Assembly (NCBI RefSeq): GCF_017308015.1
Contig: NZ_JAFKFW010000008.1
Span: 62,001 to 126,000, forward strand
Reading direction: 5' to 3'
Length of the DNA stretch: 64,000 nt
Source: Allobosea sp.
Lineage (GTDB): Bacteria > Pseudomonadota > Alphaproteobacteria > Rhizobiales > Beijerinckiaceae
Shown: positions 9,432 to 18,295 of the stretch, one piece after another
Numbering within the stretch: the stretch's first letter is position 1
Layout: each line of letters begins with the position of its first letter
The notes under the pieces: generated by a model
Told to the model about the DNA's origin: nothing
What the model saw: only the letters and a program-made list of their open reading frames with translations
Database searches by the model: none
Program-made: the position numbers and the translations under genes

Positions 9432-9566
9432 CTAGCCTGTCGATTTGTCGCTGCAGCTTTTCGTATCGTAGGGGCCGAACAGGGGGCCGAAATTGCCGCA
9501 TTTGTCGCAGCCGGAGAGGAGCACGGCCATTCCGAGGATGCCGGCAAGGAGGGTGATGCGCTTCAT
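9432..9566 (-). CDS. Small lipoprotein (44 aa)
   Basis: A 44-residue predicted lipoprotein, MKRITLLAGILGMAVLLSGC followed by a short cysteine-rich tail (DKCGNFGPLFGPYDTKSC). The signal peptide and lipobox (Leu-Ser-Gly-Cys20) are textbook. The mature part is only 25 residues with three cysteines, so it is probably a structural or envelope-stress peptide. Its stop is 16 nt before the MBL hydrolase start, which suggests co-transcription. It is not a family I can name. Confidence 0.65.
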   Translation of the reverse strand: MKRITLLAGILGMAVLLSGCDKCGNFGPLFGPYDTKSCSDKSTG

Positions 9567-9645
9567 GGCCTCGACCGTTCGATTCGATGAAGCGGCATTC
9601 TAGAGGCTGTCGGGGCCGGGTGACAGGGGCACCGTATCGAGGTGG

Positions 9646-9744
9646 TCAGAGGCTCAGGTCGGCGAGCCAGCCGAGGATGCAGAGCGCCGAAAGGGCGATC
9701 ACGGCCAGGGTGGCTTTTGCATCGGTCGGGCAGTCGCGTAGCAT
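9646..9744 (-). CDS. Putative small membrane peptide (32 aa)
   Basis: Short frame encoding MLRDCPTDAKATLAVIALSA and one hydrophobic helix ending in ADLSL. GGAGA lies upstream of the ATG at a usable distance. Its size and single helix fit the many alphaproteobacterial single-span peptides. No homology can be claimed from sequence alone, and a chance frame is possible. Confidence 0.4.
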   Translation of the reverse strand: MLRDCPTDAKATLAVIALSALCILGWLADLSL

Positions 9745-9825
9745 GGTCGTCTCCGTTTCAGGGCCGGAGCAATAGGCATGCCATTTGACGATTGGGTGAC
9801 GGCTTTCCGGTCAGCAGGCTGCCGG

Positions 9826-9852
9826 GAAAAGAAAAGGGCCCGTGAGGGCCGC
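9826..9852 (-). terminator. Terminator downstream of tRNA-Pro
   Basis: On the minus strand GGCCC-TCAC-GGGCC is followed by CTTTTCTTTT. It lies about 35 nt after the 3' end of tRNA-Pro. Confidence 0.7.
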
Positions 9853-9885
9853 TTCCGTAAACTTCTGATATGTCTCGGGAAATTT

Positions 9886-9962
9886 TGGTCGGAGTGGCAG
9901 GATTTGAACCTGCGACCCCCTCGTCCCGAACGAGGTGCTCTACCAGGCTGAGCCACACTCCG
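9886..9962 (-). tRNA. tRNA-Pro (anticodon CGG)
   Basis: A 77-nt cloverleaf including an encoded CCA. The acceptor CGGAGTG pairs with CACTCCG, the anticodon loop is TTCGGGA (anticodon CGG, reading CCG), the T arm is GCAGGTTCAAATCCTGC, and the D arm is GCTCAGCCTGGTAGAGC. Confidence 0.97.
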
Positions 9963-10110
9963 ATCCGCTGGTGGGCGGCTTATAGCCAGCACGCGGCTCC
10001 GGCGCAACAGGCTCTTTGCAGGTTCTGGAGGAATTCTTGCGGGACGGGAGCGGGCGCGGTCGCTTGATGGTTGCGCGCCGCGCCGCCGCGTTCTAGAAGG
10101 CGCCGCACAT

Positions 10111-10185
10111 TGGGGCGTCGCCAAGCGGTAAGGCAGCGGTTTTTGGTACCGCCATGCGGAGGTTCGAATCCTCCCGCCCCAGCCA
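10111..10185 (+). tRNA. tRNA-Gln (anticodon TTG)
   Basis: A 75-nt cloverleaf including an encoded CCA. The acceptor TGGGGCG pairs with CGCCCCA, the anticodon loop is TTTTGGT (anticodon TTG, reading CAA), and the T arm is GGAGGTTCGAATCCTCC. Confidence 0.97.
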
Positions 10186-10526
10186 TGCCTGCAGTGAGTT
10201 GGCCCGGCAGTTTCGGCTTACCCTTCCAGAGGAGGCCGGCGGGCATGGCCATGAGATCCTGGCCGATCCCGTCACGCTCGCGTCCCGAATCGGCCCGGTC
10301 TCGATGCGGTGATCGATCTCCGGTCAGGGTCGTCAGGCCGGAGGGCAGCCTTCTCCTTCATCGCGGGCGCCGATCCGAAGGTCGGGCGTATGCCTGTCTC
10401 GGCTGTCGCCTTCGCCCTGCCTTCGGAGCGCCAATCGGCAACATCGGCGCCGCCCCAAAAGCTGGCCCGGCTCAGGTCGCGTGACCCTCATGCGCCTGCC
10501 CGATCGGGGGCGCTTGCCTTTTTACA
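10186..10526. other. Intergenic stretch without a recognised gene
   Basis: About 340 nt between tRNA-Gln and the bigR-type promoter. Overlapping frames here show no signal peptide, domain or ribosome site that I trust. The last bases include a TTTACA -35-like hexamer (10521-10526) used by the downstream operon. Confidence 0.5.
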
Positions 10527-10558
10527 ATATACATTATATGCAATCATATAATGTATAT
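10527..10558 (+). promoter_or_regulatory. Perfect AT-rich palindrome, probable BigR operator over the promoter
   Basis: Two exact 14-bp arms, ATATACATTATATG (10527-10540) and its complement (10545-10558), are separated by CAAT. The right arm contains TATAAT (10547-10552), and TTTACA lies at 10521-10526, so the palindrome covers the -10 region. BigR, encoded two genes downstream, is known in Xylella and Agrobacterium to bind an AT-rich palindrome at its own promoter. The assignment to BigR is inference from this context. Confidence 0.8.
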
Positions 10559-10576
10559 GACGAAAGGACGTCCGCG

Positions 10577-11872
10577 ATGACTGTCGTGAAGATCGACGAC
10601 CGGCTGACGGTCGCCAGCCAGCCGAGGCAGGAGGCGCTCGCTACCCTCGCGGCTGGTGGATTCGCCACCATCATCAACAACCGGCCCGAGGGCGAGGAGC
10701 CAGGACAGCCGGGCAACGCTGTCGAGAAGGCAATTCTCGATCAGTCCGGGCTCGACTATCGCTTTATCCCGGTGACGGGGGCGACGATCACGGAAGCTGA
10801 TATTCGCGCCTTCCAGGAGGCGGTGGCCGAAGCGAAGGGGCCGGTCTACGCTCATTGCCGCAGCGGTACGCGTTCATTGACTCTGCATGTACTGGGCGAG
10901 GTTTTGGCAGGCCGGATGAAGCCCGGCGAGGTCGAGGCGTTCGGTCGCGTGCACGGTTTCGATCTTTCGGGCGCGGTCCAGTGGCTTGCCCGCAACGCCG
11001 CCCGGGCGCCGCAGGTGAAGGGCTTCTATGAGCCGCGCACCGGCAGCATCCAGTATGTCGTCGCCGACCCCAGGACGAAGCGCTGCGCGATCATCGATCC
11101 GGTCTATGAGTTCGATGAGAAATCCGGAGCGACCGCGACGCATCAGGCCGATGAGATTCTCGCCCATGTGGCGCGTGAGGGCTTGAGCGTCGAGTGGATT
11201 CTCGACACCCATCCCCATGCCGATCACTTCTCGGCCGCTCATTACCTCAAGCAGAAGACGGGCGCTCCGACGGCCATCGGTGCACGCGTCACCGATGTCC
11301 AGAAGCTTTGGCAGGGCCTCTACAACTGGCCGGATCTGAAAACCGACGGCTCGCAATGGGACCGGCTCTTCGCCGAAGGCGACAGCTTCAAGGTCGGCGA
11401 TCTCGACGGCCGCGTGATGTTTTCGCCCGGCCATACGCTGGCTTCCGTCACCTATGTGATCGGCGATGCGGCCTTCGTCCATGACACGATCTTCATGCCG
11501 GATGGGGGCACGGCGCGGGCGGATTTTCCGGGCGGCAGCGCCAGGGCGTTATGGGCTTCGATCCAGGCCATCCTGGCCTTGCCGGACGATACGCGCCTGT
11601 TCACCGGGCACGATTACGAGCCAGGCGGGCGCGCGGCCAGATGGGAGAGCACGGTGGGCGAGCAGAAGCGCGCGAACCCGCATCTGGCCGGCATGACGGA
11701 GGAGCGCTTCGTTGCATTGCGTGAGGCGCGTGACCGCACCCTGCCGATGCCGAAGCTGATCCTGCATGCGCTCCAGGTCAATATTCGCGGCGGCCGGTTG
11801 CCGGAGCCCGAAGCCAATGGCCGGCGCTATCTCAAGTTTCCGCTCGATGCGCTCGCCGGGGCCGCATGGTGA
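10577..11872 (+). CDS. blh: Blh-type bifunctional sulfurtransferase / persulfide dioxygenase
   Basis: 431-residue fusion. Residues about 1-110 are a DUF442 rhodanese-like domain with its active cysteine in VYAHCRSGTRS (Cys94). The rest is an ETHE1-like metallo-beta-lactamase persulfide dioxygenase with DTHPHADHFSA (His212, His214, Asp216, His217), SPGHTLASVTY and TGHDYEPGG. It oxidises glutathione persulfide formed from sulfide to sulfite and moves sulfane sulfur. The ATG is preceded by AAAGGA about 8 nt upstream and lies just downstream of the palindromic operator. It overlaps bigR by 7 nt. The same fusion and partners are known in the BigR operon of Xylella and Agrobacterium, where they protect against sulfide under low oxygen. 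Confidence 0.93.
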   Translation: MTVVKIDDRLTVASQPRQEALATLAAGGFATIINNRPEGEEPGQPGNAVEKAILDQSGLDYRFIPVTGATITEADIRAFQEAVAEAKGPVYAHCRSGTRSLTLHVLGEVLAGRMKPGEVEAFGRVHGFDLSGAVQWLARNAARAPQVKGFYEPRTGSIQYVVADPRTKRCAIIDPVYEFDEKSGATATHQADEILAHVAREGLSVEWILDTHPHADHFSAAHYLKQKTGAPTAIGARVTDVQKLWQGLYNWPDLKTDGSQWDRLFAEGDSFKVGDLDGRVMFSPGHTLASVTYVIGDAAFVHDTIFMPDGGTARADFPGGSARALWASIQAILALPDDTRLFTGHDYEPGGRAARWESTVGEQKRANPHLAGMTEERFVALREARDRTLPMPKLILHALQVNIRGGRLPEPEANGRRYLKFPLDALAGAAW

Positions 11873-12204
11873 TGGTCGTCGCAACAACCCGCAAGCTGCC
11901 GCCGGCGGAGATGGCGGCGCGGGCCGGCGAGGTTGCCGGCCTGCTCAAGACGTTGGCGCATCCGGCGCGTCTGCAACTCGCCTGCGCACTTGCCGAAGGC
12001 GAGTACGCCGTCGGCGAACTTGGCGAGCGGCTTGGCATTCGCCAGCCGAGTCTGTCGCAGCAGCTTGGCGCGCTGCGCGAAGCCGGGGTCGTCGCGACGC
12101 GCCGCGAGGCCAAGCAGATTTTCTATCGCCTGAGCCAGGACAAGGCCGCGCGCCTGATCGAAGCTCTCTACGGCATCTATTGTGGACCGGAGCAGCAGCC
12201 ATGA
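11866..12204 (+). CDS. bigR: ArsR-family persulfide-sensing repressor BigR
   Basis: 112-residue ArsR/SmtB winged-helix repressor. The recognition helix lies in LGIRQPSLSQQLGALREAGVV. It keeps two cysteines, Cys40 (LQLACALAEG) and Cys106 (GIYCGPEQ), which correspond to the redox pair of BigR that forms a disulfide or tetrasulfide with sulfide-derived persulfides and releases DNA. It overlaps blh upstream and the YeeE-type gene downstream (ATGA), so the repressor is part of the operon it controls. The palindrome at 10527-10558 is its likely site. Confidence 0.92.
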   Translation: MVMVVATTRKLPPAEMAARAGEVAGLLKTLAHPARLQLACALAEGEYAVGELGERLGIRQPSLSQQLGALREAGVVATRREAKQIFYRLSQDKAARLIEALYGIYCGPEQQP

Positions 12205-12608
12205 GCGTCTATTGGCCTTCCCTGATCGGCGGCATGCTGCTCGGCCTCTCCGCCGTCGCGCTGCTGCTGCTCGACGGGCGGATCGCCGGGATCAGCGGCA
12301 TCGTCGGCCGTCTGCTCGGCGGCGGGCAGGTCCCGTTGAATGCGGCGTTCGTGCTGGGGCTCCTGAGCGGTCCGCCGCTCTACATGCTGGCCTTCGGGAC
12401 CTTCCCGCCCGTGACCATTGCTGCCTCCTGGCCTGTGATCCTCGTGGCTGGTCTCGCCGTCGGCATCGGCACGCGCATGGGCTCGGGCTGCACCTCGGGC
12501 CACGGCATCCTCGGCCTCGCCCGTTTCTCGAAGCGTTCGTTCGCCGCGACTGCGACCTTCCTTCTTGCGGGGAGCGCCATGGCGACGCTGATGGAGGTTC
12601 TGCGGTGA
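12201..12608 (+). CDS. YeeE/YedE-type sulfur transport protein, first half
   Basis: 135-residue inner membrane protein with about four helices and the family motif GSGCTSGHG, whose cysteine hands over sulfane sulfur in characterised YeeE thiosulfate channels. It overlaps bigR by 4 nt and the next gene by 4 nt. Together the two short proteins make one YeeE/YedE-like pore, probably moving thiosulfate or another sulfur species in or out during sulfide detoxification. Confidence 0.87.
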   Translation: MSVYWPSLIGGMLLGLSAVALLLLDGRIAGISGIVGRLLGGGQVPLNAAFVLGLLSGPPLYMLAFGTFPPVTIAASWPVILVAGLAVGIGTRMGSGCTSGHGILGLARFSKRSFAATATFLLAGSAMATLMEVLR

Positions 12609-13048
12609 ACCGTCTCGCGCCCCTGCGTATCCTCGTCGCGCTCCTTGCCGGCGCGCTCTTCGGTTTCGGCCTGTCGCTTTCCGGCATGCTGGACCCCGCG
12701 CGCGTGCTCGGTTTCCTCAATCTCGCCAGCGGCCATTGGGATCCGAGCCTGGCCTTCGTGCTCGGCGGCGCCGTGCTCGTGGCGGTGCCGGGGCTGATGT
12801 TGCAGCGCCGTCTGCGGCGCCCGGTGCTCGACGACAGCTTCCATCTGCCGGAGAAGACGGAGATTGACGGGCGGCTGGTGGCCGGTTCGGCGCTGTTCGG
12901 AGCCGGGTGGGGGCTCGCCGGCTTCTGCCCGGGTCCGGCGGTCTCGGCCCTGTCGATGGGGCTCGCACCGGTTCTCCTGTTCGTGGCCGCGATGGCGGCG
13001 GGGATGATCCTGCACGATCGGGTGATCTCGGGGATGCTGCCGCGCTGA
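12605..13048 (+). CDS. YeeE/YedE-type sulfur transport protein, second half (DUF6691-like)
   Basis: 147-residue membrane protein starting at a GTG that overlaps the preceding stop (GTGA). It has four hydrophobic segments, FGLSLSGMLDPARVLGFLN near the start and the conserved cysteine motif GLAGFCPGPAVSAL. The split into two adjacent half-size genes is usual in proteobacterial sulfide-detoxification operons. It is the last gene of the blh-bigR operon. Confidence 0.87.
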   Translation: MNRLAPLRILVALLAGALFGFGLSLSGMLDPARVLGFLNLASGHWDPSLAFVLGGAVLVAVPGLMLQRRLRRPVLDDSFHLPEKTEIDGRLVAGSALFGAGWGLAGFCPGPAVSALSMGLAPVLLFVAAMAAGMILHDRVISGMLPR

Positions 13049-13181
13049 GAGCAGCCCTCGTTCCGGGGCCCGCTTCCGTCGTCGTCGGCCTGCATGTGGC
13101 GATCGGTGCGAGCTGCGGGCCGTCTCGATCGGTACCCATGCTGCCCATCCCGGACACGACAACGCGTTGCGGCGGGCTTGA

Positions 13182-14741
<1,560 letters not shown>

Positions 14742-14761
14742 GAGAGGCTGATCCGGAGTTA

Positions 14762-14781
14762 CCGGCGCTCAGGCGCCGGGT
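14762..14781 (+). terminator. Hairpin after the CoA-transferase gene
   Basis: CCGGCGC (14762-14768) pairs with GCGCCGG (14773-14779) around TCAG, 20 nt after the stop. The following GTCTCC is a poor U tract, so this may be a Rho-assisted or weak terminator. Confidence 0.45.
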
Positions 14782-15091
14782 CTCCACCGTTGTCGCGGCT
14801 TTGAAGGCAAGGCGCCACCAGCAGGGGCACGACCGGCAGATTGGCTCCGTCTGCTCCAGTCCGCGCACAGGCTTCGTCAGGGCGCATATGCGCCTACGAC
14901 CGGAAATTGGCCCGGACAGAGGGGGCCCGCAAAATCCCCCCATTCGGCTCGCCATCGGCCAGAGTGAAATCGGCATCCTTCATGGACAATGCGAACATTT
15001 GTCCTGACGCAGGTTGGAATAAACTCCCGAATCACTTGTATTGGGGGCGCGTAGCACGCGCGCAGGATGCAGCGTGATCCCTCCGGCAGGA

Positions 15092-15107
15092 TTAACCTAG
15101 CGTTAAC
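15092..15107 (+). promoter_or_regulatory. Candidate CtrA binding box upstream of bcsN
   Basis: TTAA (15092-15095), seven bases, then TTAAC (15103-15107), an exact match to the CtrA consensus TTAA-N7-TTAAC of alphaproteobacteria. A third TTAACC follows at 15113. It lies 59 nt before the chosen bcsN start. The match is seen; control by CtrA is inferred. Confidence 0.5.
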
Positions 15108-15165
15108 CTGTGTTAACCAATGGTCAAGACATGACGATGCTGGACCGACATCGGCACGCGTGCCT

Positions 15166-16086
15166 ATGAAGGCTTGGAACTTCATCGATCCCAAGCTTGG
15201 CGGCGAATGCTCAGGCCTGCCGCGGCCTGCGGCGCGGGTGCTCGTTGTGTCCTGGCTGGCCCTTCTTGCAACCGGCTGCGGCGAACAGCGGATCTCCGCC
15301 GACGAGCTCGTTACCGCCTCGCGCTCGGTGACCGTCGATATCGGCCGCGCCCTTGCATTGCCGCCACCCGCAAGCTTTCCGGTGACCGGCGTCACGCAGA
15401 GGACCTACGAGAACGCCGTCTCGCAGACCGTCTCCCTGGCCACCCGCGGCAGGACGCCCGGCGAGAACGCGATCCATATCGCCTTCTTCACGGCGGCCGA
15501 TATTCCCGAGGCCGCAGGTGTCGAGGGTAACCTGCTGAAGGACCCCGGCATCGAAGACTTCGCCATCGCCAAGGAGATGGAAGAGCGCCTCCCCGGGGTC
15601 GCCATGGCGCCCTCGGCAGTTTTCGTCCAGAACAAATACGGCCCGTTCGGCTACGCCTTCGGCCGTGGCACCGGCGGCGAGGCCTGCCTCTACGCCTGGC
15701 AGCGCCTGGCGGGGAGCGATAGCCTTTTCCGACCGAAATCCGGCATGATCTCGGTGCGTCTGCGCATCTGCGACCCTGCCGCGACCGAGGCCTCGCTGCT
15801 GCGCCTGGCCTATGGCTACGCCTTCAACGCTAGGCTGAAGCGGCCCGGCTGGAATCCGATCGGCGACGGACCTGCTCCTGCGCCGGAGCTCGGCCAGGCC
15901 GGCGCACCCATCTATCCGCAGGCGCCGCAAGCCTCCTTCGACGAAGCCCCACAGCGTCCGCAAGCTGCCCGCCCGCGGCCGGCGCGCCAGCGCAGCTCGG
16001 TCCCGGCGGAGCCGCAGGCGCCCGATCCGGTCTCGATCAGGCCGCTCGAGGGATATCCCACCGTTCCGCCGCCGACCGCGCCCTGA
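15166..16086 (+). CDS. bcsN: Cellulose biosynthesis protein BcsN (lipoprotein)
   Basis: 306-residue predicted lipoprotein (signal segment RVLVVSWLALLATGC with the lipobox cysteine) ending in a proline-rich tail. The conserved core contains SRSVTVDIGRALALPPPASFPVTGVTQRTYENAVSQ-type sequence and FVQNKYGPFGYAFGRG. These match the BcsN family found next to bcsA in Hyphomicrobiales. Its role is not defined biochemically; it is thought to be an accessory envelope component of cellulose export. The start is uncertain: ATG 15166 has a weak ribosome site, and the frame is open further upstream. It is the first gene of the bcs operon. Confidence 0.8.
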   Translation: MKAWNFIDPKLGGECSGLPRPAARVLVVSWLALLATGCGEQRISADELVTASRSVTVDIGRALALPPPASFPVTGVTQRTYENAVSQTVSLATRGRTPGENAIHIAFFTAADIPEAAGVEGNLLKDPGIEDFAIAKEMEERLPGVAMAPSAVFVQNKYGPFGYAFGRGTGGEACLYAWQRLAGSDSLFRPKSGMISVRLRICDPAATEASLLRLAYGYAFNARLKRPGWNPIGDGPAPAPELGQAGAPIYPQAPQASFDEAPQRPQAARPRPARQRSSVPAEPQAPDPVSIRPLEGYPTVPPPTAP

Positions 16087-16111
16087 GCGCACCCGGATTG
16101 TCGAAAGCCCG

Positions 16112-18295
16112 ATGCGCACAGCGAGCTACGTCATTTTCTGGGCCGTCACCGCGATGGTCGTCATTGCGCTGGTCACCATGCCGATCAGCCTGCAGGCGCA
16201 TCTGATCGCCGGGACGATCGTGGTCGGCGCGATGGTCGTGCTGAAGTTCCTGCGGCCCTACGGCGTCTGGCGCCTGATCGCGCTCGGCCTGGGGACCGCG
16301 ATGGTGCTGCGTTACGTCTACTGGCGCACGACCAGCACCCTGCCGCCGGTCAACCAGCTCGAGGATTTCATCCCCGGCCTGATCGTCTATCTCGCCGAGC
16401 TCTACAATATCGGCATGCTCGGCCTGAGCCTCTTCGTCGTGGCGATGCCGCTGCCGAAGCGCAAGACGCCACCGATCGATCTGGCCAACGCGCCGACGGT
16501 CGACGTCTTCGTGCCCTCCTACAACGAGGAGCCGGAACTGCTCGCGACGACGCTCTCGGCGGCGCTGGCGATGGACTATCCGGCCGATCGTCTGAAGATC
16601 TACCTCCTCGATGACGGTGCCACCGACGAGAAATGCAATGCCGACGACTTCGCCGCGGCCAGCGCCGCCCGCGAGCGTCGCTTAGCTCTGCAGAAGCTCT
16701 GCGCGGGCCTCGGCGTCACCTATCTCACGCGCGAGCGCAATCTCAGCGCCAAGGCCGGTAATCTCAACAATGGCATCGCCCATTCGCAGGGCGAGCTGAT
16801 TGTCGTCTTCGACGCCGATCATGCCCCAGCGCGCGACTTCCTGACCGAGACGGTCGGCTATTTCGGCCAGGACCCGAAGCTCTTCCTGGTCCAGACCCCG
16901 CATTTCTTCATCAACCCCGACCCGCTGGAGCGCAATCTCCAGACCTTCCGCTCGATGCCCTCCGAGAACGAGATGTTCTACGGCATCATCCAGCGCGGCC
17001 TCGACAAATGGGACGCCTCCTTCTTCTGCGGCTCGGCCGCGGTGCTCCGGCGCACGGCGCTGGAGACGACGAACGGCTTCTCGGGGCGCAGCATCACCGA
17101 GGATGCGGAGACGGCGATCACGCTGCATGCCACCGGCTGGCACAGCGTCTATGTCGACAAGCCGCTGATCGCCGGGCTTCAGCCGGCGACCTTCACGAGT
17201 TTCATCGGTCAGCGCTCCCGCTGGGCGCAGGGCATGATGCAGATTCTCATGTTCCACCGCCCGATGTTCAAGCGCGGCCTCTCGCTACCGCAGCGGCTCT
17301 GCTACTCCTCCTCCGCCCTGTTCTGGCTCTTCCCCTTCGCCCGGCTGACCTTCCTGGTCGCGCCGCTGTTCTACCTGTTCTTCGGGCTGGAGATCTTCAC
17401 CGCCTCCGGCGCGGAGTTCATCGCCTATGTGCTGAGCTACATGGTGGTGAACCTGATGATGCAGAACTACCTCTATGGCCGCTATCGCTGGCCATGGATC
17501 TCCGAGCTCTACGAGTTCATCCAGTCGGTCTATCTGCTGCCGGCAGTGGTCTCGGTGCTGCTCAATCCGAGCAAGCCGACCTTCAAGGTCACCGCCAAGA
17601 ACGAGTCGCTGGAAACCCGGCGCGTCTCGGAGCTGGGCCGGCCGTTCTTCATTATCTTCGCCGTGCTCGCGCTCGGCCTCGTCGCCACCTATTGGCGCAT
17701 CATCACGGAACCCTATAACGCCGACATCACCTTCGTCGTCGGCCTGTGGAACATCCTCAACCTGCTGATGGCCGGCTGCGCGCTCGGCGTGGTCTCGGAG
17801 CGGCCCGAAGGGCGCGGCGCCCGGCGCTTCGCGGTCAAGCGCCGCGGCGAGATCGCCATCGACGGGCACAAGGCCCGGGTCGTCACCGAGAACGTCTCCG
17901 TCGACGGCATCGCGGTCAGGGTGATGTCCAGGGAGCTCGACAAGTTGCCGGTGGGCACAAACGGGGCGATCACCTTCGAGACCACGATCGACATGCCTCC
18001 CGCGGCCTTGCCCGTGCGTGTCCGGCGTGTCCTCCCCGACGACAAGGGATTGCTGCTGGGCTGCAGCTACGAGCCGACCGAACCGGTGCACAGCCGCATC
18101 ATCGCGGACCTCGCCTTCTCCGATGCCGAGAACTGGAGCCGCTTCCAGAAGGCGCGGCGCCACAATCCCGGCGTGATCCTGGGAACGCTGCGCTTCCTTC
18201 GCCTCGCCATCTTCCAGACGAGCCGGGGACTGTCCTATTTCTTCGGTCTCTACCGCCTGTCCCGCTCGACCAGCCGGCCGGGAGCTGCGGAATGA
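16112..18295 (+). CDS. bcsA: Cellulose synthase catalytic subunit (UDP-forming)
   Basis: 727-residue inner-membrane glycosyltransferase (GT2) that polymerises UDP-glucose to cellulose and threads the chain across the membrane. The processive GT signature is complete: LLDDGATDEK (Asp167, Asp168), FDADHAP (Asp234, Asp236), ITEDAET (Asp331) and QRSRW (367-371). Membrane segments flank the catalytic domain. A C-terminal PilZ domain carries RRFAVKRRGEIA and VSVDGIAV, the c-di-GMP-binding RxxxR and D/NxSxxG pattern, so synthesis should be switched on by c-di-GMP. It overlaps bcsB by 4 nt. Confidence 0.96.
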   Translation: MRTASYVIFWAVTAMVVIALVTMPISLQAHLIAGTIVVGAMVVLKFLRPYGVWRLIALGLGTAMVLRYVYWRTTSTLPPVNQLEDFIPGLIVYLAELYNIGMLGLSLFVVAMPLPKRKTPPIDLANAPTVDVFVPSYNEEPELLATTLSAALAMDYPADRLKIYLLDDGATDEKCNADDFAAASAARERRLALQKLCAGLGVTYLTRERNLSAKAGNLNNGIAHSQGELIVVFDADHAPARDFLTETVGYFGQDPKLFLVQTPHFFINPDPLERNLQTFRSMPSENEMFYGIIQRGLDKWDASFFCGSAAVLRRTALETTNGFSGRSITEDAETAITLHATGWHSVYVDKPLIAGLQPATFTSFIGQRSRWAQGMMQILMFHRPMFKRGLSLPQRLCYSSSALFWLFPFARLTFLVAPLFYLFFGLEIFTASGAEFIAYVLSYMVVNLMMQNYLYGRYRWPWISELYEFIQSVYLLPAVVSVLLNPSKPTFKVTAKNESLETRRVSELGRPFFIIFAVLALGLVATYWRIITEPYNADITFVVGLWNILNLLMAGCALGVVSERPEGRGARRFAVKRRGEIAIDGHKARVVTENVSVDGIAVRVMSRELDKLPVGTNGAITFETTIDMPPAALPVRVRRVLPDDKGLLLGCSYEPTEPVHSRIIADLAFSDAENWSRFQKARRHNPGVILGTLRFLRLAIFQTSRGLSYFFGLYRLSRSTSRPGAAE

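Larger units (their letters stand above)
14742..15165. other. Regulatory region upstream of the cellulose operon
   Basis: A 424-nt gap between the CoA-transferase and bcsN. Apart from the hairpin at 14762 and the CtrA-like box at 15092, it holds TTGGAATAAAC near 15014, which resembles a -35 element for ECF sigma factors but lacks a matching -10. No gene is supported. Confidence 0.5.

Noticed and set aside
9870..10067. A short plus-strand frame with a GVAGFEPATPSSRT-type peptide
   Set aside because: This peptide is the translation of the complement of tRNA-Pro, a known false protein.
15011..15045. A second ECF promoter upstream of bcsN (TTGGAATAAAC)
   Set aside because: The -35-like element resembles the sorT promoter, but no CGTC-like -10 occurs at the right spacing.
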